Shown here one piece after another: positions 26,266-33,720 of a stretch of 35,981 bases of DNA (the stretch's first letter is position 1; each line of letters begins with the position of its first letter). This stretch comes from an uncultured Lachnospiraceae bacterium (GTDB lineage: Bacteria; Bacillota; Clostridia; Lachnospirales; Lachnospiraceae): assembly GCA_900544445.1 (NCBI GenBank), contig UQVK01000030.1, positions 1 to 35,981 on the forward strand, given 5' to 3'. Under the pieces are notes generated by a model, which did not search any database, had not been told where the DNA came from, and was given only the letters and a program-made list of their open reading frames with translations. Both the position numbers and the translations under genes were made by a program.

Positions 26266-26282
26266 TGCCGCCGCAGGCGGCA
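26266..26282 (+). repeat. Hairpin before murD
   Basis: A perfect 7-bp stem pairs TGCCGCC (26266-26272) with GGCGGCA (26276-26282) around the loop GCA. It ends within 12 nt of the murD start, and its 3' end touches the AGGAA that may serve as a ribosome site. No T run follows. It belongs to the same class of start-proximal hairpins seen before the dehydratase operon, murE, fmt and ispG. Confidence 0.7.
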
Positions 26283-26293
26283 GGAACAGAGGT

Positions 26294-27655
26294 ATGAACG
26301 TGGAAGGAAAAAAGATTCTGATTATAGGTACGGGAAAGAGCGGGCTTGCAGCGGCAGAGCTGCTGCTTGCCGTAAAGGCATATCCGGTGCTGTTTGATGG
26401 AAATGAGAAAACAGATCCGGAAGCGGTGAGAAAGAACCTTTTGGATAAAACCGGAGTGAAGGTTCTTGTGGGAGAGCTCCCGCAGAAAGAGCTTGAGGAG
26501 GTTTCCCTCGCGGTATTCAGCCCTGGCGTTCCTGTGGACACGCCCTTTGCCGACCGGATCCGTGAACAGGGAATTCCCATCTGGGGCGAGGTAGAGCTTG
26601 GATATGCATTTCTGAAGGGCAGGCTGATCGCGGTTACGGGAACCAACGGAAAGACCACGACTACCGCGCTGACCGGACAGATCATGCGGGAATATTTTGA
26701 TTCTGTATTCGTTGTGGGAAACATCGGGGATCCCATCACGGCGGAGGTCCTCAAAACCCGGGACGACAGCGTGACGGTGGCGGAAATCAGCTCCTTCCAG
26801 CTGGAGACGGCGGTGGATTTTCATCCGCAGGTATCCGCGATCCTGAATATCACGCCGGATCATCTGAACCGGCATCATACGATGGAAAACTATGCTGCGG
26901 TCAAGGAATCCATTACGAAAAACCAGACGAAGGAGGACACCTGTGTTCTGAACTACAGCGATCCGTATACGAGAGCCATCGGAGAGCGCTGCCCGGCTCA
27001 TGTGGTCTGGTTTTCCTCAAAGGAGCAGCCGCCGGAGGGGCTGTATCTGGAAGGGGAGGAGATTTTCAGAATTGCGGACGGGGAAAAAGAACGCGTGATG
27101 AACATCCACGAGATGCAGCTTCTGGGCGTTCATAATGTGGAAAATGTGATGGCGGCAATCGCCATGTCCCTTGCATTTGGTGTACCCATGGAGAATATAC
27201 TGAATACGGTAAGACACTTTCAGGCGGTGGAGCACAGGATCGAGTTTGTCGCCGAGGTGAACGGTGTGGCCTGGTACAACGACTCCAAGGGAACCAACCC
27301 GGACGCAGCCATCCGGGGAATCCGTGCGATGAACCGGCCCACCGTGCTGATCGGCGGTGGATACGATAAAGAGAGTGAGTACGATGAGTGGATTGAAGCC
27401 TTTGATGGTAAGGTGAAAAAACTGGTGCTGATCGGCCAGACCCGGGAAAAGATCGCGGCCTGCGCGGCCCGTCATGGCTTTACGGATTTTGTTTTTGCCG
27501 ATTCCTTTGAGGAATGCATGGACATCTGTGCAAAGAGCGCAGAGCCGGGAGATGCGGTTTTGCTTTCTCCGGCCTGTGCGAGCTGGGGCATGTTTCCCAA
27601 CTATGAGGTAAGGGGAAGGATGTTCAAGGAGTATGTGAAGAATCTGAAGGGGTGA
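26294..27655 (+). CDS. murD: UDP-N-acetylmuramoyl-L-alanine--D-glutamate ligase MurD
   Basis: MurD adds D-glutamate to UDP-MurNAc-L-Ala. The 453-residue protein has the N-terminal UDP-binding Rossmann domain (KILIIGTGKSGLAAAELL), the P-loop GTNGKTTT (116-123), AEISSFQLE, ILNITPDHLNRH and, in the C-terminal domain, YNDSKGTNPDAAIRG plus LLSPACASWGMF. The start is uncertain. ATG 26294 lies only 1 nt after AGAGG (26288-26292) but 7 nt after AGGAA (26282-26286), while in-frame GTG 26300 is 7 nt after AGAGG. The difference is two residues. ftsW follows with overlapping or near-overlapping signals. Confidence 0.95.
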   Translation: MNVEGKKILIIGTGKSGLAAAELLLAVKAYPVLFDGNEKTDPEAVRKNLLDKTGVKVLVGELPQKELEEVSLAVFSPGVPVDTPFADRIREQGIPIWGEVELGYAFLKGRLIAVTGTNGKTTTTALTGQIMREYFDSVFVVGNIGDPITAEVLKTRDDSVTVAEISSFQLETAVDFHPQVSAILNITPDHLNRHHTMENYAAVKESITKNQTKEDTCVLNYSDPYTRAIGERCPAHVVWFSSKEQPPEGLYLEGEEIFRIADGEKERVMNIHEMQLLGVHNVENVMAAIAMSLAFGVPMENILNTVRHFQAVEHRIEFVAEVNGVAWYNDSKGTNPDAAIRGIRAMNRPTVLIGGGYDKESEYDEWIEAFDGKVKKLVLIGQTREKIAACAARHGFTDFVFADSFEECMDICAKSAEPGDAVLLSPACASWGMFPNYEVRGRMFKEYVKNLKG

Positions 27656-27660
27656 AAAGA

Positions 27661-28815
27661 GTGGAGACCCGAAGAAGGAAAAAACAAGCGGAATATTTCT
27701 TTGACTATACCCTGCTGTTTATCGTCCTGTTTCTGCTGGGCTTCGGACTGATCATGGTCTATTCCACCAGCTCCTATGAGGCGTCGATGTCGGCAAGCCT
27801 GAATTATGACGAGGCGTATTATCTGAAGCATCAGGCCGCTGCGACGGCCCTCGGGCTGGTGGCGATGATGGTGGTGTCACGTATCCCATATCATTTCTGG
27901 GAGATTTTCGCCCTTCCAGGGTATCTGGTTTCCGCCGTGTTGATTGCGCTGGTCATGACCCCGCTGGGAATCACGGCGAATGGCGCAACCCGGTGGCTGA
28001 ACCTGGGCGTTTCCGTTCAGCCCGCCGAGATCGCCAAACTGTGCATGATTCTGTTCCTCGCGAGCTTTATCTGCAAGATGGGAAAGGGGATACGATCCTT
28101 CCGGGGATTTCTGCTGGTACTCATGGTTCCGGTGCCGATCTGCATCATGGTCTGGCAGATCACGGATAACATGAGTTCCGCAATCATTATTTTTGGAATC
28201 GCCTTCCTGATGCTGTTTGTGGCCAGTCCGGAATATAAGCGCTTCCTTCTCATGGGAGCCGCGGGAATTGCGGGCGCGGCGCTTCTCGTCTTTGTGATTG
28301 TTCAGATGGACAGTTCGGATCTGTCATTCAGAGGAAACCGGATTCTGGCATGGTTGAATCCGGAGGATTATGCGACAGGAACGGGGTTCCAGACGCTGCA
28401 GTCTCTGTATGCAATCGGTTCCGGAGGCATTTTCGGGAAAGGTCTGGGCCAGTCCATTCAGAAGCTGGGATTTCTGCCGGAAGCACAGAACGATATGATT
28501 TTTTCCATCATCTGTGAAGAACTGGGGCTGTTTGGAGGAATCGCCGTCATCCTTCTGTTCGTTCTTCTGTGCTGGCGGTTCATGGTCATCGCCAACAATG
28601 CCCCGGACCTGTTCGGCGCTCTTCTGGTGGTCGGAGTGATGGGGCATATTGCCATTCAGGTGATTCTGAACATAGCGGTTGTGACAAACACCATTCCCAA
28701 TACGGGAATTTCGCTTCCGTTCATCAGCTACGGAGGCTCATCGGTCATGTTCCTGCTCATTGAGATCGGCCTGGTGCTGAGCGTGGCAAGAGGAATCCGG
28801 CTTAAGTCCGTATGA
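27661..28815 (+). CDS. ftsW: SEDS peptidoglycan glycosyltransferase (FtsW/SpoVE)
   Basis: SEDS proteins polymerise lipid II into glycan strands together with a cognate class B PBP. This 384-residue protein has about ten membrane helices and the family blocks GLIMVYSTSSYEA, NGATRWLNLG, PAEIAKL, ALLVVGVMGHIAIQV and the C-terminal signature PFISYGGSS. I prefer GTG 27661 because AAGGGG (27647-27652) lies 8 nt upstream. GTG 27652, overlapping the murD stop, is the alternative and adds three residues. It occupies the spoVE position of the B. subtilis cluster. It is the only SEDS gene in the window, while two class B PBPs are present, so which one is its partner is open. FtsW and SpoVE cannot be separated from this sequence alone. 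Confidence 0.94.
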   Translation: METRRRKKQAEYFFDYTLLFIVLFLLGFGLIMVYSTSSYEASMSASLNYDEAYYLKHQAAATALGLVAMMVVSRIPYHFWEIFALPGYLVSAVLIALVMTPLGITANGATRWLNLGVSVQPAEIAKLCMILFLASFICKMGKGIRSFRGFLLVLMVPVPICIMVWQITDNMSSAIIIFGIAFLMLFVASPEYKRFLLMGAAGIAGAALLVFVIVQMDSSDLSFRGNRILAWLNPEDYATGTGFQTLQSLYAIGSGGIFGKGLGQSIQKLGFLPEAQNDMIFSIICEELGLFGGIAVILLFVLLCWRFMVIANNAPDLFGALLVVGVMGHIAIQVILNIAVVTNTIPNTGISLPFISYGGSSVMFLLIEIGLVLSVARGIRLKSV

Positions 28816-28932
28816 TTCCGGGGCGGGGCAGCGGAAGCCGTATGGCTCCGGGCAGAGGCGGAGGGACAGGACCGTGCTGCAGCTGTCAGACACCTGCGGT
28901 CCCGTCCCGGCATAGGATAGAATAGTTCTATC
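28808..28932 (+). repeat. Imperfect tandem duplication and two inverted repeats between ftsW and murA
   Basis: A unit starting CCGTATGATTCCGGGG (28808-28835, spanning the ftsW stop) is followed by an imperfect copy starting CCGTATGGCTCCGGGC (28838-28862). Next comes a long stem: GGGAC-A-GGACCG (28863-28874) with CGGTCC-C-GTCCC (28897-28908). After that is a perfect 7-bp stem, GATAGAA (28916-28922) with TTCTATC (28926-28932), loop TAG. There is no T run after either stem, and no credible promoter. murG would be expected in this interval in many relatives, but there is room for no gene. Confidence 0.6.
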
Positions 28933-28958
28933 TTGAAAAAAACCGGGAAGGTGGACAT

Positions 28959-30209
28959 TTGAAGTCTGTTTATATCCGCGGAAACGCGTCTTTGTACGGT
29001 GAAGTGACGATCCAGGGCTCCAAGAATGCGGCTCTGCCGATTATGGCAGCGGCCCTTCTGGTACCGGGAGTGTGTGTACTCAGGAACTGTCCCCGCATAG
29101 CGGATGTGGAATACATGTGCCGGATCCTTGCATGCATCGGATGCCGGGTGGACAGGAAAGGAAGGGAAATCCGGATCGATGCGTCGGAGCTTGCGGACAG
29201 CCGCCTGCCGAAGGAGTATGTGACCCGGATGCGTTCCTCCGTCATGCTGATGGGCCCTCTCCTGGGCAGGCTCGGGGAGGTATCCCTCAGCCATCCGGGC
29301 GGCTGCGTGATCGGGGACCGGCCGATCGACCTGCATGTGAAGGCTCTTTCCCGGCTGGGCGCTGACTGTCAGGATGACGGAACAGGACTTACCGCCGTTT
29401 CCTGCGGGCTGCGCGGAACTTCTCTGAAACTGGATTATCCCAGCGTGGGAGCAACAGAAAATGTGATTATGGCGGCAGTATCGGCCAGCGGGGTAACCTG
29501 GCTGGAAAACTGCGCACAGGAGCCGGAGATCGGATGGCTCTGTGATTTTCTCATTCATTGCGGGGCTTCCATCGAGCAGAAAGGGCCGGGGTGTCTTCTG
29601 ATCCGCGGGAAGAACGGTCTGCACCCCTGTACCTATACGATCCCTGCGGACCGGATTGTGGCGGGTACCTACCTGTGTGCCTGTCTTGCGGCCGGTGGAG
29701 AGACATTTTTAAAGGGAGCTCCCGAAGGCGAAAACGATGCGCTGGAGAAAACGGCGGGACGGATGGGAGCGAAGCTGAGACGGACACGGGAGGGTTTATG
29801 GGTGAAGCGCGCCGGTCCGCTCCTGGCGCCGGGAGGAGTGGAAACGGGAAGCTTCCCGGCCTTTCCCACGGATCTGCAGTCTCCTCTTCTTGTGGCAATG
29901 GCGCAGGCGGAGGGGGAAAGCAGTATGAGGGAGACGGTTTTCAACGGCCGGTTCGGCGTTGTAGAGGAACTGAACCGTATGGGGGCCGGAATTGAAGTGA
30001 AGAAGGATACGGCACGGGTGCCTGGCGGACGGAAGCTGACCGGAAAACGGGTCAGAGCATCGGAGCTGAGAGGCGGTGCGGCACTCGTGATCGCCGGTCT
30101 GTGCGCGGAGGGGGAGACTCTGGTGGAAAACCGTTCCTATGTGGACAGGGGGTATGAGGATATCTGCCGCGACCTGCGGTTTCTGGGAGCATGCGTTCAG
30201 GATGGATAG
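28959..30209 (+). CDS. murA: UDP-N-acetylglucosamine 1-carboxyvinyltransferase MurA
   Basis: MurA transfers enolpyruvate from PEP to UDP-GlcNAc, the first committed step of peptidoglycan synthesis and the target of fosfomycin. The 416-residue protein has the inside-out alpha/beta barrel pattern: GSKNAALPIMAAALL with Lys22-Asn23, GDRPIDLHVKAL and the catalytic, fosfomycin-sensitive cysteine C115 in HPGGCVIGDRP. Also present are SVGATENVIMAA, FPTDLQSPLL and RGGAALVIAGL. The start is TTG 28959 (MKSVYIRGNASLYGEV) with AAGGTGG at 28948-28954; no ATG gives a complete N-terminus. Placement inside the cluster before divIB differs from B. subtilis, where murG and murB hold this place. Confidence 0.95.
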   Translation: MKSVYIRGNASLYGEVTIQGSKNAALPIMAAALLVPGVCVLRNCPRIADVEYMCRILACIGCRVDRKGREIRIDASELADSRLPKEYVTRMRSSVMLMGPLLGRLGEVSLSHPGGCVIGDRPIDLHVKALSRLGADCQDDGTGLTAVSCGLRGTSLKLDYPSVGATENVIMAAVSASGVTWLENCAQEPEIGWLCDFLIHCGASIEQKGPGCLLIRGKNGLHPCTYTIPADRIVAGTYLCACLAAGGETFLKGAPEGENDALEKTAGRMGAKLRRTREGLWVKRAGPLLAPGGVETGSFPAFPTDLQSPLLVAMAQAEGESSMRETVFNGRFGVVEELNRMGAGIEVKKDTARVPGGRKLTGKRVRASELRGGAALVIAGLCAEGETLVENRSYVDRGYEDICRDLRFLGACVQDG

Positions 30210-30234
30210 ACAACCGGAAAAGGGATAAACAGAT

Positions 30235-31146
30235 ATGGACAGAAAAACGGCAAAAAAGAAATCAGGAATGGGTACAGGCGCGCAGTCCCCGGCGTCCGCA
30301 AAAAACCGCTTCCGGGTTATTTACGGGACGCGCGGCGCGTATGGCCGGGACGCGCGGAGCATGTACGACACACGGGGCCTGTCGGCAAAGGGAAAAAACG
30401 GTCTGGAAAGTCTGAAACGGAGAAGCAGCAGAAGGAGGCTTATCATTCTGTCGATCTTTGCCGGGACGGCTGCGGTTTTTGCGGCGGCCTTTCTGTTTAT
30501 CCTGCAGTATTTTCATGTGGAAAATATTTATGTGGAGGGGAATCTTCATTATACCAGTGACGAAATCATTGAAATGGTAACCGGAGGGCGTTTTGGAGAC
30601 AATTCTCTCTATCTGTCTCTAAAATATCGGGATAAAGGCATTCAGGACATCCCCTTCATTCAGACTATGGATGTGGATGTGCTGTCTCCGGATACGATAC
30701 GGATTATCGTTTATGAAAAATCCATAGCGGGTTATGTGGAATATCTGGATCGATACATGTACTTTGACCGCGACGGCATCGTGGTGGAGGCCTCTGCAAC
30801 CAAAACCGACGGGATACCGGAGATTACGGGAATCGATTTTAACCAGGTGGTACTTTACGAGGCGCTTCCGGTTGAAAATCAGGATGTTTTCCGGGAAATT
30901 CTTTCCATTACCCAGATCCTTTCCAAATACGGCCTGAGCGCGGACAAGATCTACTTTGACGACGCAGGAGAAATGACGCTGTATTTCGGGGACGTCAGGG
31001 CAAGGCTCGGGAGCGAGGAGAATATGGAGGAAAAGGTGGGGAGGCTGCAGCAGCTTCTGCCCAGCGCGGAAGGGAAAAAAGGCGTCTTCCGACTCGAAAA
31101 TTATTCCGGCAGCGGGGAAAATGTTTCCTTCGAGCTGGACGATTGA
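30235..31146 (+). CDS. divIB: Cell division protein DivIB/FtsQ
   Basis: DivIB (FtsQ) forms a trimer with FtsL and DivIC that activates septal wall synthesis. The 303-residue protein has a long basic cytoplasmic tail (1-68) rich in Arg, Gly, Tyr and Lys, one membrane helix (about 69-91) and a POTRA domain starting FHVENIYVEGNLHYTSDEI. A beta domain with YLDRYMYFDRDGIVVEA and a C-terminal KGVFRLENYSGSGENVSFEL follow. AAAGGGATAA precedes the ATG. It follows murA by 25 nt. The family call is supported by topology, POTRA sequence and location before ftsZ. Confidence 0.9.
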   Translation: MDRKTAKKKSGMGTGAQSPASAKNRFRVIYGTRGAYGRDARSMYDTRGLSAKGKNGLESLKRRSSRRRLIILSIFAGTAAVFAAAFLFILQYFHVENIYVEGNLHYTSDEIIEMVTGGRFGDNSLYLSLKYRDKGIQDIPFIQTMDVDVLSPDTIRIIVYEKSIAGYVEYLDRYMYFDRDGIVVEASATKTDGIPEITGIDFNQVVLYEALPVENQDVFREILSITQILSKYGLSADKIYFDDAGEMTLYFGDVRARLGSEENMEEKVGRLQQLLPSAEGKKGVFRLENYSGSGENVSFELDD

Positions 31147-31229
31147 CCGTATTATGGCAGACATTTTTTGCAAAAAAAGGAAAAAGTCCGCCGGAAAGCG
31201 TTCAGACGTCAGAAAAGTGAAAAAAGAGG

Positions 31230-31258
31230 TTGCTTTATCCGAAAAATAATTATATGAT
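31230..31258 (+). promoter_or_regulatory. Sigma-A promoter of ftsZ
   Basis: TTGCTT (31230-31235) and TATGAT (31253-31258) are separated by 17 nt in an AT-rich 156-nt gap. The leader to the TTG start at 31303 is about 38 nt. This would let ftsZ be expressed independently of the rest of the cluster. A TTTTTTGCAAAAAA palindrome (31164-31177) lies upstream with no known role. Confidence 0.7.
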
Positions 31259-31302
31259 ATGAATTGTGAAGTTTATTTGAAAATCAGAAGGAGGAAATAC
31301 CT

Positions 31303-32529
31303 TTGCTGGAAATCAAGTCAAACGATGCTGAGTCTTCCGCAAGAATCATCGTGATCGGTGTGGGCGGAGCAGGCAATAATGCTGTGAATAGAATGATCGA
31401 TGAGAAAATCGACGGTGTGGAATTTATCGGAGTGAATACGGACAAGCAGGCCCTCCAGCTGTGCAAGGCTCCCAAGCTGCTGCAGATCGGCGAGAAGCTG
31501 ACAAAGGGGCTTGGCGCCGGCGCGAAGCCGGAAGTAGGTGCGAAGGCAGCAGAGGAAAGTACGGATGAGATCACCAATGCACTTTCCGGTGCGGATATGG
31601 TGTTCGTAACCTGTGGTATGGGAGGCGGAACCGGAACGGGAGCGGCTCCTGTTATTGCCGGAATTGCGAAGGATATGGGCATTCTGACCGTAGGAGTGGT
31701 AACGAAGCCTTTCCGTTTTGAAGCCAGAACCCGCATGACCAACGCTCTGGGCGGCATAGAGCGGCTGAAAAATAATGTGGACACATTGATTGTAATACCG
31801 AATGATAAAATACTTGAAATTGTTGATCGCAGAACCACAATGCCGGAAGCGCTCAAGAAGGCGGACGAGGTTCTGCAGCAGGGCGTACAGGGAATTACGG
31901 ACCTGATCAACGTGCCTGCAGTCATCAATCTGGATTTTGCGGATGTGCAGACGGTTATGAAGGACAAGGGAATTGCCCACATCGGCATTGGCCACGGCAA
32001 GGGCGACGACAAGGCGTCCGATGCGGTCAAGATGGCAGTGGAAAGCCCGCTTCTTGAGACCACGATTGCCGGGGCGACGGATGTGATCATCAATGTCAGC
32101 GGAGATATTTCCATGTATGATGCGGACGATGCGGCGAGCTATGTGCAGCAGCTTACCGGTGATGATGTGAATATTATCTTCGGTGCGATGTACGATGATT
32201 CCACGCCGGATACCTGTACGATCACGGTGATTGCCACCGGACTGGAGGAGAGGGCCGCAAATCAGCAGCAGACGAACAGAATCGGTTCTTCCTTCAGCGT
32301 GAAGCCTCCCGTAGGCGGCGTGAAGCAGGTGCAGCCGAATATGGCTGCAAGGCCTTATAATTCCATGCAGGGAACAGCTTCTTCACAGCCCCGTCCCGTG
32401 CAGCAGCCGAGACCTTCGGTTCAGCCTCAGCCCACGCAGGGACTGAGCGGAATCCGCAGGCCGGGAAACCTGAGAAGCAACGTGGAGGAAAAGACGCTGA
32501 AGATTCCGGATTTCCTTCAGAAAAAATAA
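31303..32529 (+). CDS. ftsZ: Cell division protein FtsZ
   Basis: FtsZ is the tubulin-like GTPase that forms the Z ring. The 408-residue protein shows [17 protein letters not shown] (15-31), the tubulin signature GGGTGTG (107-113), the T7 loop [12 protein letters not shown] and a disordered Gln/Pro-rich linker (about 330-395). It ends in the C-terminal peptide KIPDFLQKK, which binds FtsA, SepF or other anchors. The start is TTG 31303 with a perfect AAGGAGG (31288-31294) 8 nt upstream. No ftsA precedes it. It has its own promoter and a terminator directly after it. Confidence 0.98.
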   Translation: MLEIKSNDAESSARIIVIGVGGAGNNAVNRMIDEKIDGVEFIGVNTDKQALQLCKAPKLLQIGEKLTKGLGAGAKPEVGAKAAEESTDEITNALSGADMVFVTCGMGGGTGTGAAPVIAGIAKDMGILTVGVVTKPFRFEARTRMTNALGGIERLKNNVDTLIVIPNDKILEIVDRRTTMPEALKKADEVLQQGVQGITDLINVPAVINLDFADVQTVMKDKGIAHIGIGHGKGDDKASDAVKMAVESPLLETTIAGATDVIINVSGDISMYDADDAASYVQQLTGDDVNIIFGAMYDDSTPDTCTITVIATGLEERAANQQQTNRIGSSFSVKPPVGGVKQVQPNMAARPYNSMQGTASSQPRPVQQPRPSVQPQPTQGLSGIRRPGNLRSNVEEKTLKIPDFLQKK

Positions 32530-32581
32530 GGACAGCAGCGGTTTGACAGGATTTCACAATACATAACATGGATTCATAAGA

Positions 32582-32611
32582 GCGGAGCGGCTTTTTCGCT
32601 CCGCTTGTTTT
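32582..32611 (+). terminator. Rho-independent terminator after ftsZ
   Basis: An 8-bp stem pairs GCGGAGCG (32582-32589) with CGCTCCGC (32597-32604) around a T-rich 7-nt loop, followed by TTGTTTT (32605-32611). It ends the division cluster. Confidence 0.88.
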
Positions 32612-32631
32612 ATAGAGAACAAATAAAATGT

Positions 32632-32642
32632 CGCCTTCGGCG
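32632..32642 (+). repeat. Small hairpin before the ispG ribosome site
   Basis: CGCC (32632-32635), loop TTC, GGCG (32639-32642), extended by a T-G wobble pair. It ends 5 nt before AAGGGG (32648-32653), the ribosome site of ispG. It is the shortest of the start-proximal hairpins in the window and on its own would be unremarkable. Confidence 0.5.
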
Positions 32643-32658
32643 GCGGGAAGGGGTAGGT

Positions 32659-33717
32659 ATGTACAGAGAGCATACGAGAAAGATTCAGATTGGAAACCGT
32701 GTGATCGGCGGCGGAAGCCCGGTTCTGATCCAGTCCATGACGAATACGCGTACGGAGGACGTGGAGGGAACCGTGGCGCAGATCCTCCGGCTGGAGGAGG
32801 CGGGCTGCGACATCATCCGCTGCACGGTGCCGAATCAGGAAGCGGCGGAGGCCGTCCGGGAGATCAAGAAGAGGATCCACATTCCGCTGGTGGCTGACAT
32901 TCATTTTGACTATAAGATGGCGATCGCCGCCATGGAAAACGGCGCGGACAAGATCCGCATCAATCCGGGCAACATCGGCTCCCGTGAGAATGTGGCGGCC
33001 GTGGTGAATGTGGCGAAGGAGAGAAAGATTCCCATCCGTGTGGGCGTCAACAGCGGTTCGCTGGAGAAAAATCTTCTGGAGAAATACGGCGGCGTAACCG
33101 CGGAAGGGATTGTGGAGAGCGCGCTGGACAAGGTGCGCATGATTGAGGAGCTGGGGTATGAGAACCTGGTGATCAGCATCAAATCCTCTGATGTGCTCAT
33201 GTGCGTGAAGGCGCACGAGATCCTGGCGCAGCGGACGGATTACCCGCTGCATGTGGGAATCACAGAATCCGGTACCCTGTGGAGCGGCAATATCAAATCC
33301 TCCGTCGGCCTGGGAATCATTCTGTATGAAGGCATCGGAGACACCATCCGGGTATCCCTGACCGGGGATCCGGTGGAGGAAGTGCGCACGGCGAAGCTGC
33401 TTCTGCGCACCCTTGGTTTAAGAAAGGGCGGCATTGAGGTGGTGAGCTGTCCCACCTGCGGCAGAACCAAAATCGATCTGATCGGGCTTGCCAACCAGGT
33501 GGAGAAAATGGTGGCAGACATTCCCCTGGACGGTGTGAAGGTGGCGGTCATGGGCTGCGCGGTGAACGGCCCCGGCGAAGCGAAGGAAGCGGATATCGGA
33601 ATCGCCGGCGGCATCGGCGAGGGCCTTCTGATCAAAAAGGGACAGATCATAAGAAAGGTGCCGGAGAGTGAGCTCTTAAATGTGCTCCGGGAGGAGCTTT
33701 TAAACTGGAAGGAATAA
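32659..33717 (+). CDS. ispG: 4-hydroxy-3-methylbut-2-enyl diphosphate synthase IspG
   Basis: IspG (GcpE) converts methylerythritol cyclodiphosphate to HMBPP in the MEP isoprenoid pathway, which also supplies undecaprenyl phosphate for wall synthesis. From ATG 32659 the protein is 352 residues, typical of the short bacterial form. A TIM-barrel part contains [28 protein letters not shown] and RINPGNIG. The C-terminal part carries the 4Fe-4S cluster ligands in [12 protein letters not shown] and [12 protein letters not shown]. The frame extends 54 nt upstream to 32605, but that segment lies in the terminator tail and hairpin, and AAGGGG at 32648-32653 fits 32659. polC follows after 3 nt, an arrangement common in Firmicutes, where dxr and rseP usually precede ispG; these are absent here. 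Confidence 0.96.
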   Translation: MYREHTRKIQIGNRVIGGGSPVLIQSMTNTRTEDVEGTVAQILRLEEAGCDIIRCTVPNQEAAEAVREIKKRIHIPLVADIHFDYKMAIAAMENGADKIRINPGNIGSRENVAAVVNVAKERKIPIRVGVNSGSLEKNLLEKYGGVTAEGIVESALDKVRMIEELGYENLVISIKSSDVLMCVKAHEILAQRTDYPLHVGITESGTLWSGNIKSSVGLGIILYEGIGDTIRVSLTGDPVEEVRTAKLLLRTLGLRKGGIEVVSCPTCGRTKIDLIGLANQVEKMVADIPLDGVKVAVMGCAVNGPGEAKEADIGIAGGIGEGLLIKKGQIIRKVPESELLNVLREELLNWKE

Positions 33718-33720
33718 GAA

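Noticed and set aside
31164..31177. TTTTTTGCAAAAAA palindrome after divIB as a terminator
   Set aside because: It has no loop and no GC-rich stem; it is a plain AT palindrome of unknown meaning.
32543..32569. TTGACA with TAACAT after ftsZ as an ispG promoter
   Set aside because: The spacer is only 15 nt, and the transcript would run straight into the terminator at 32582-32611.
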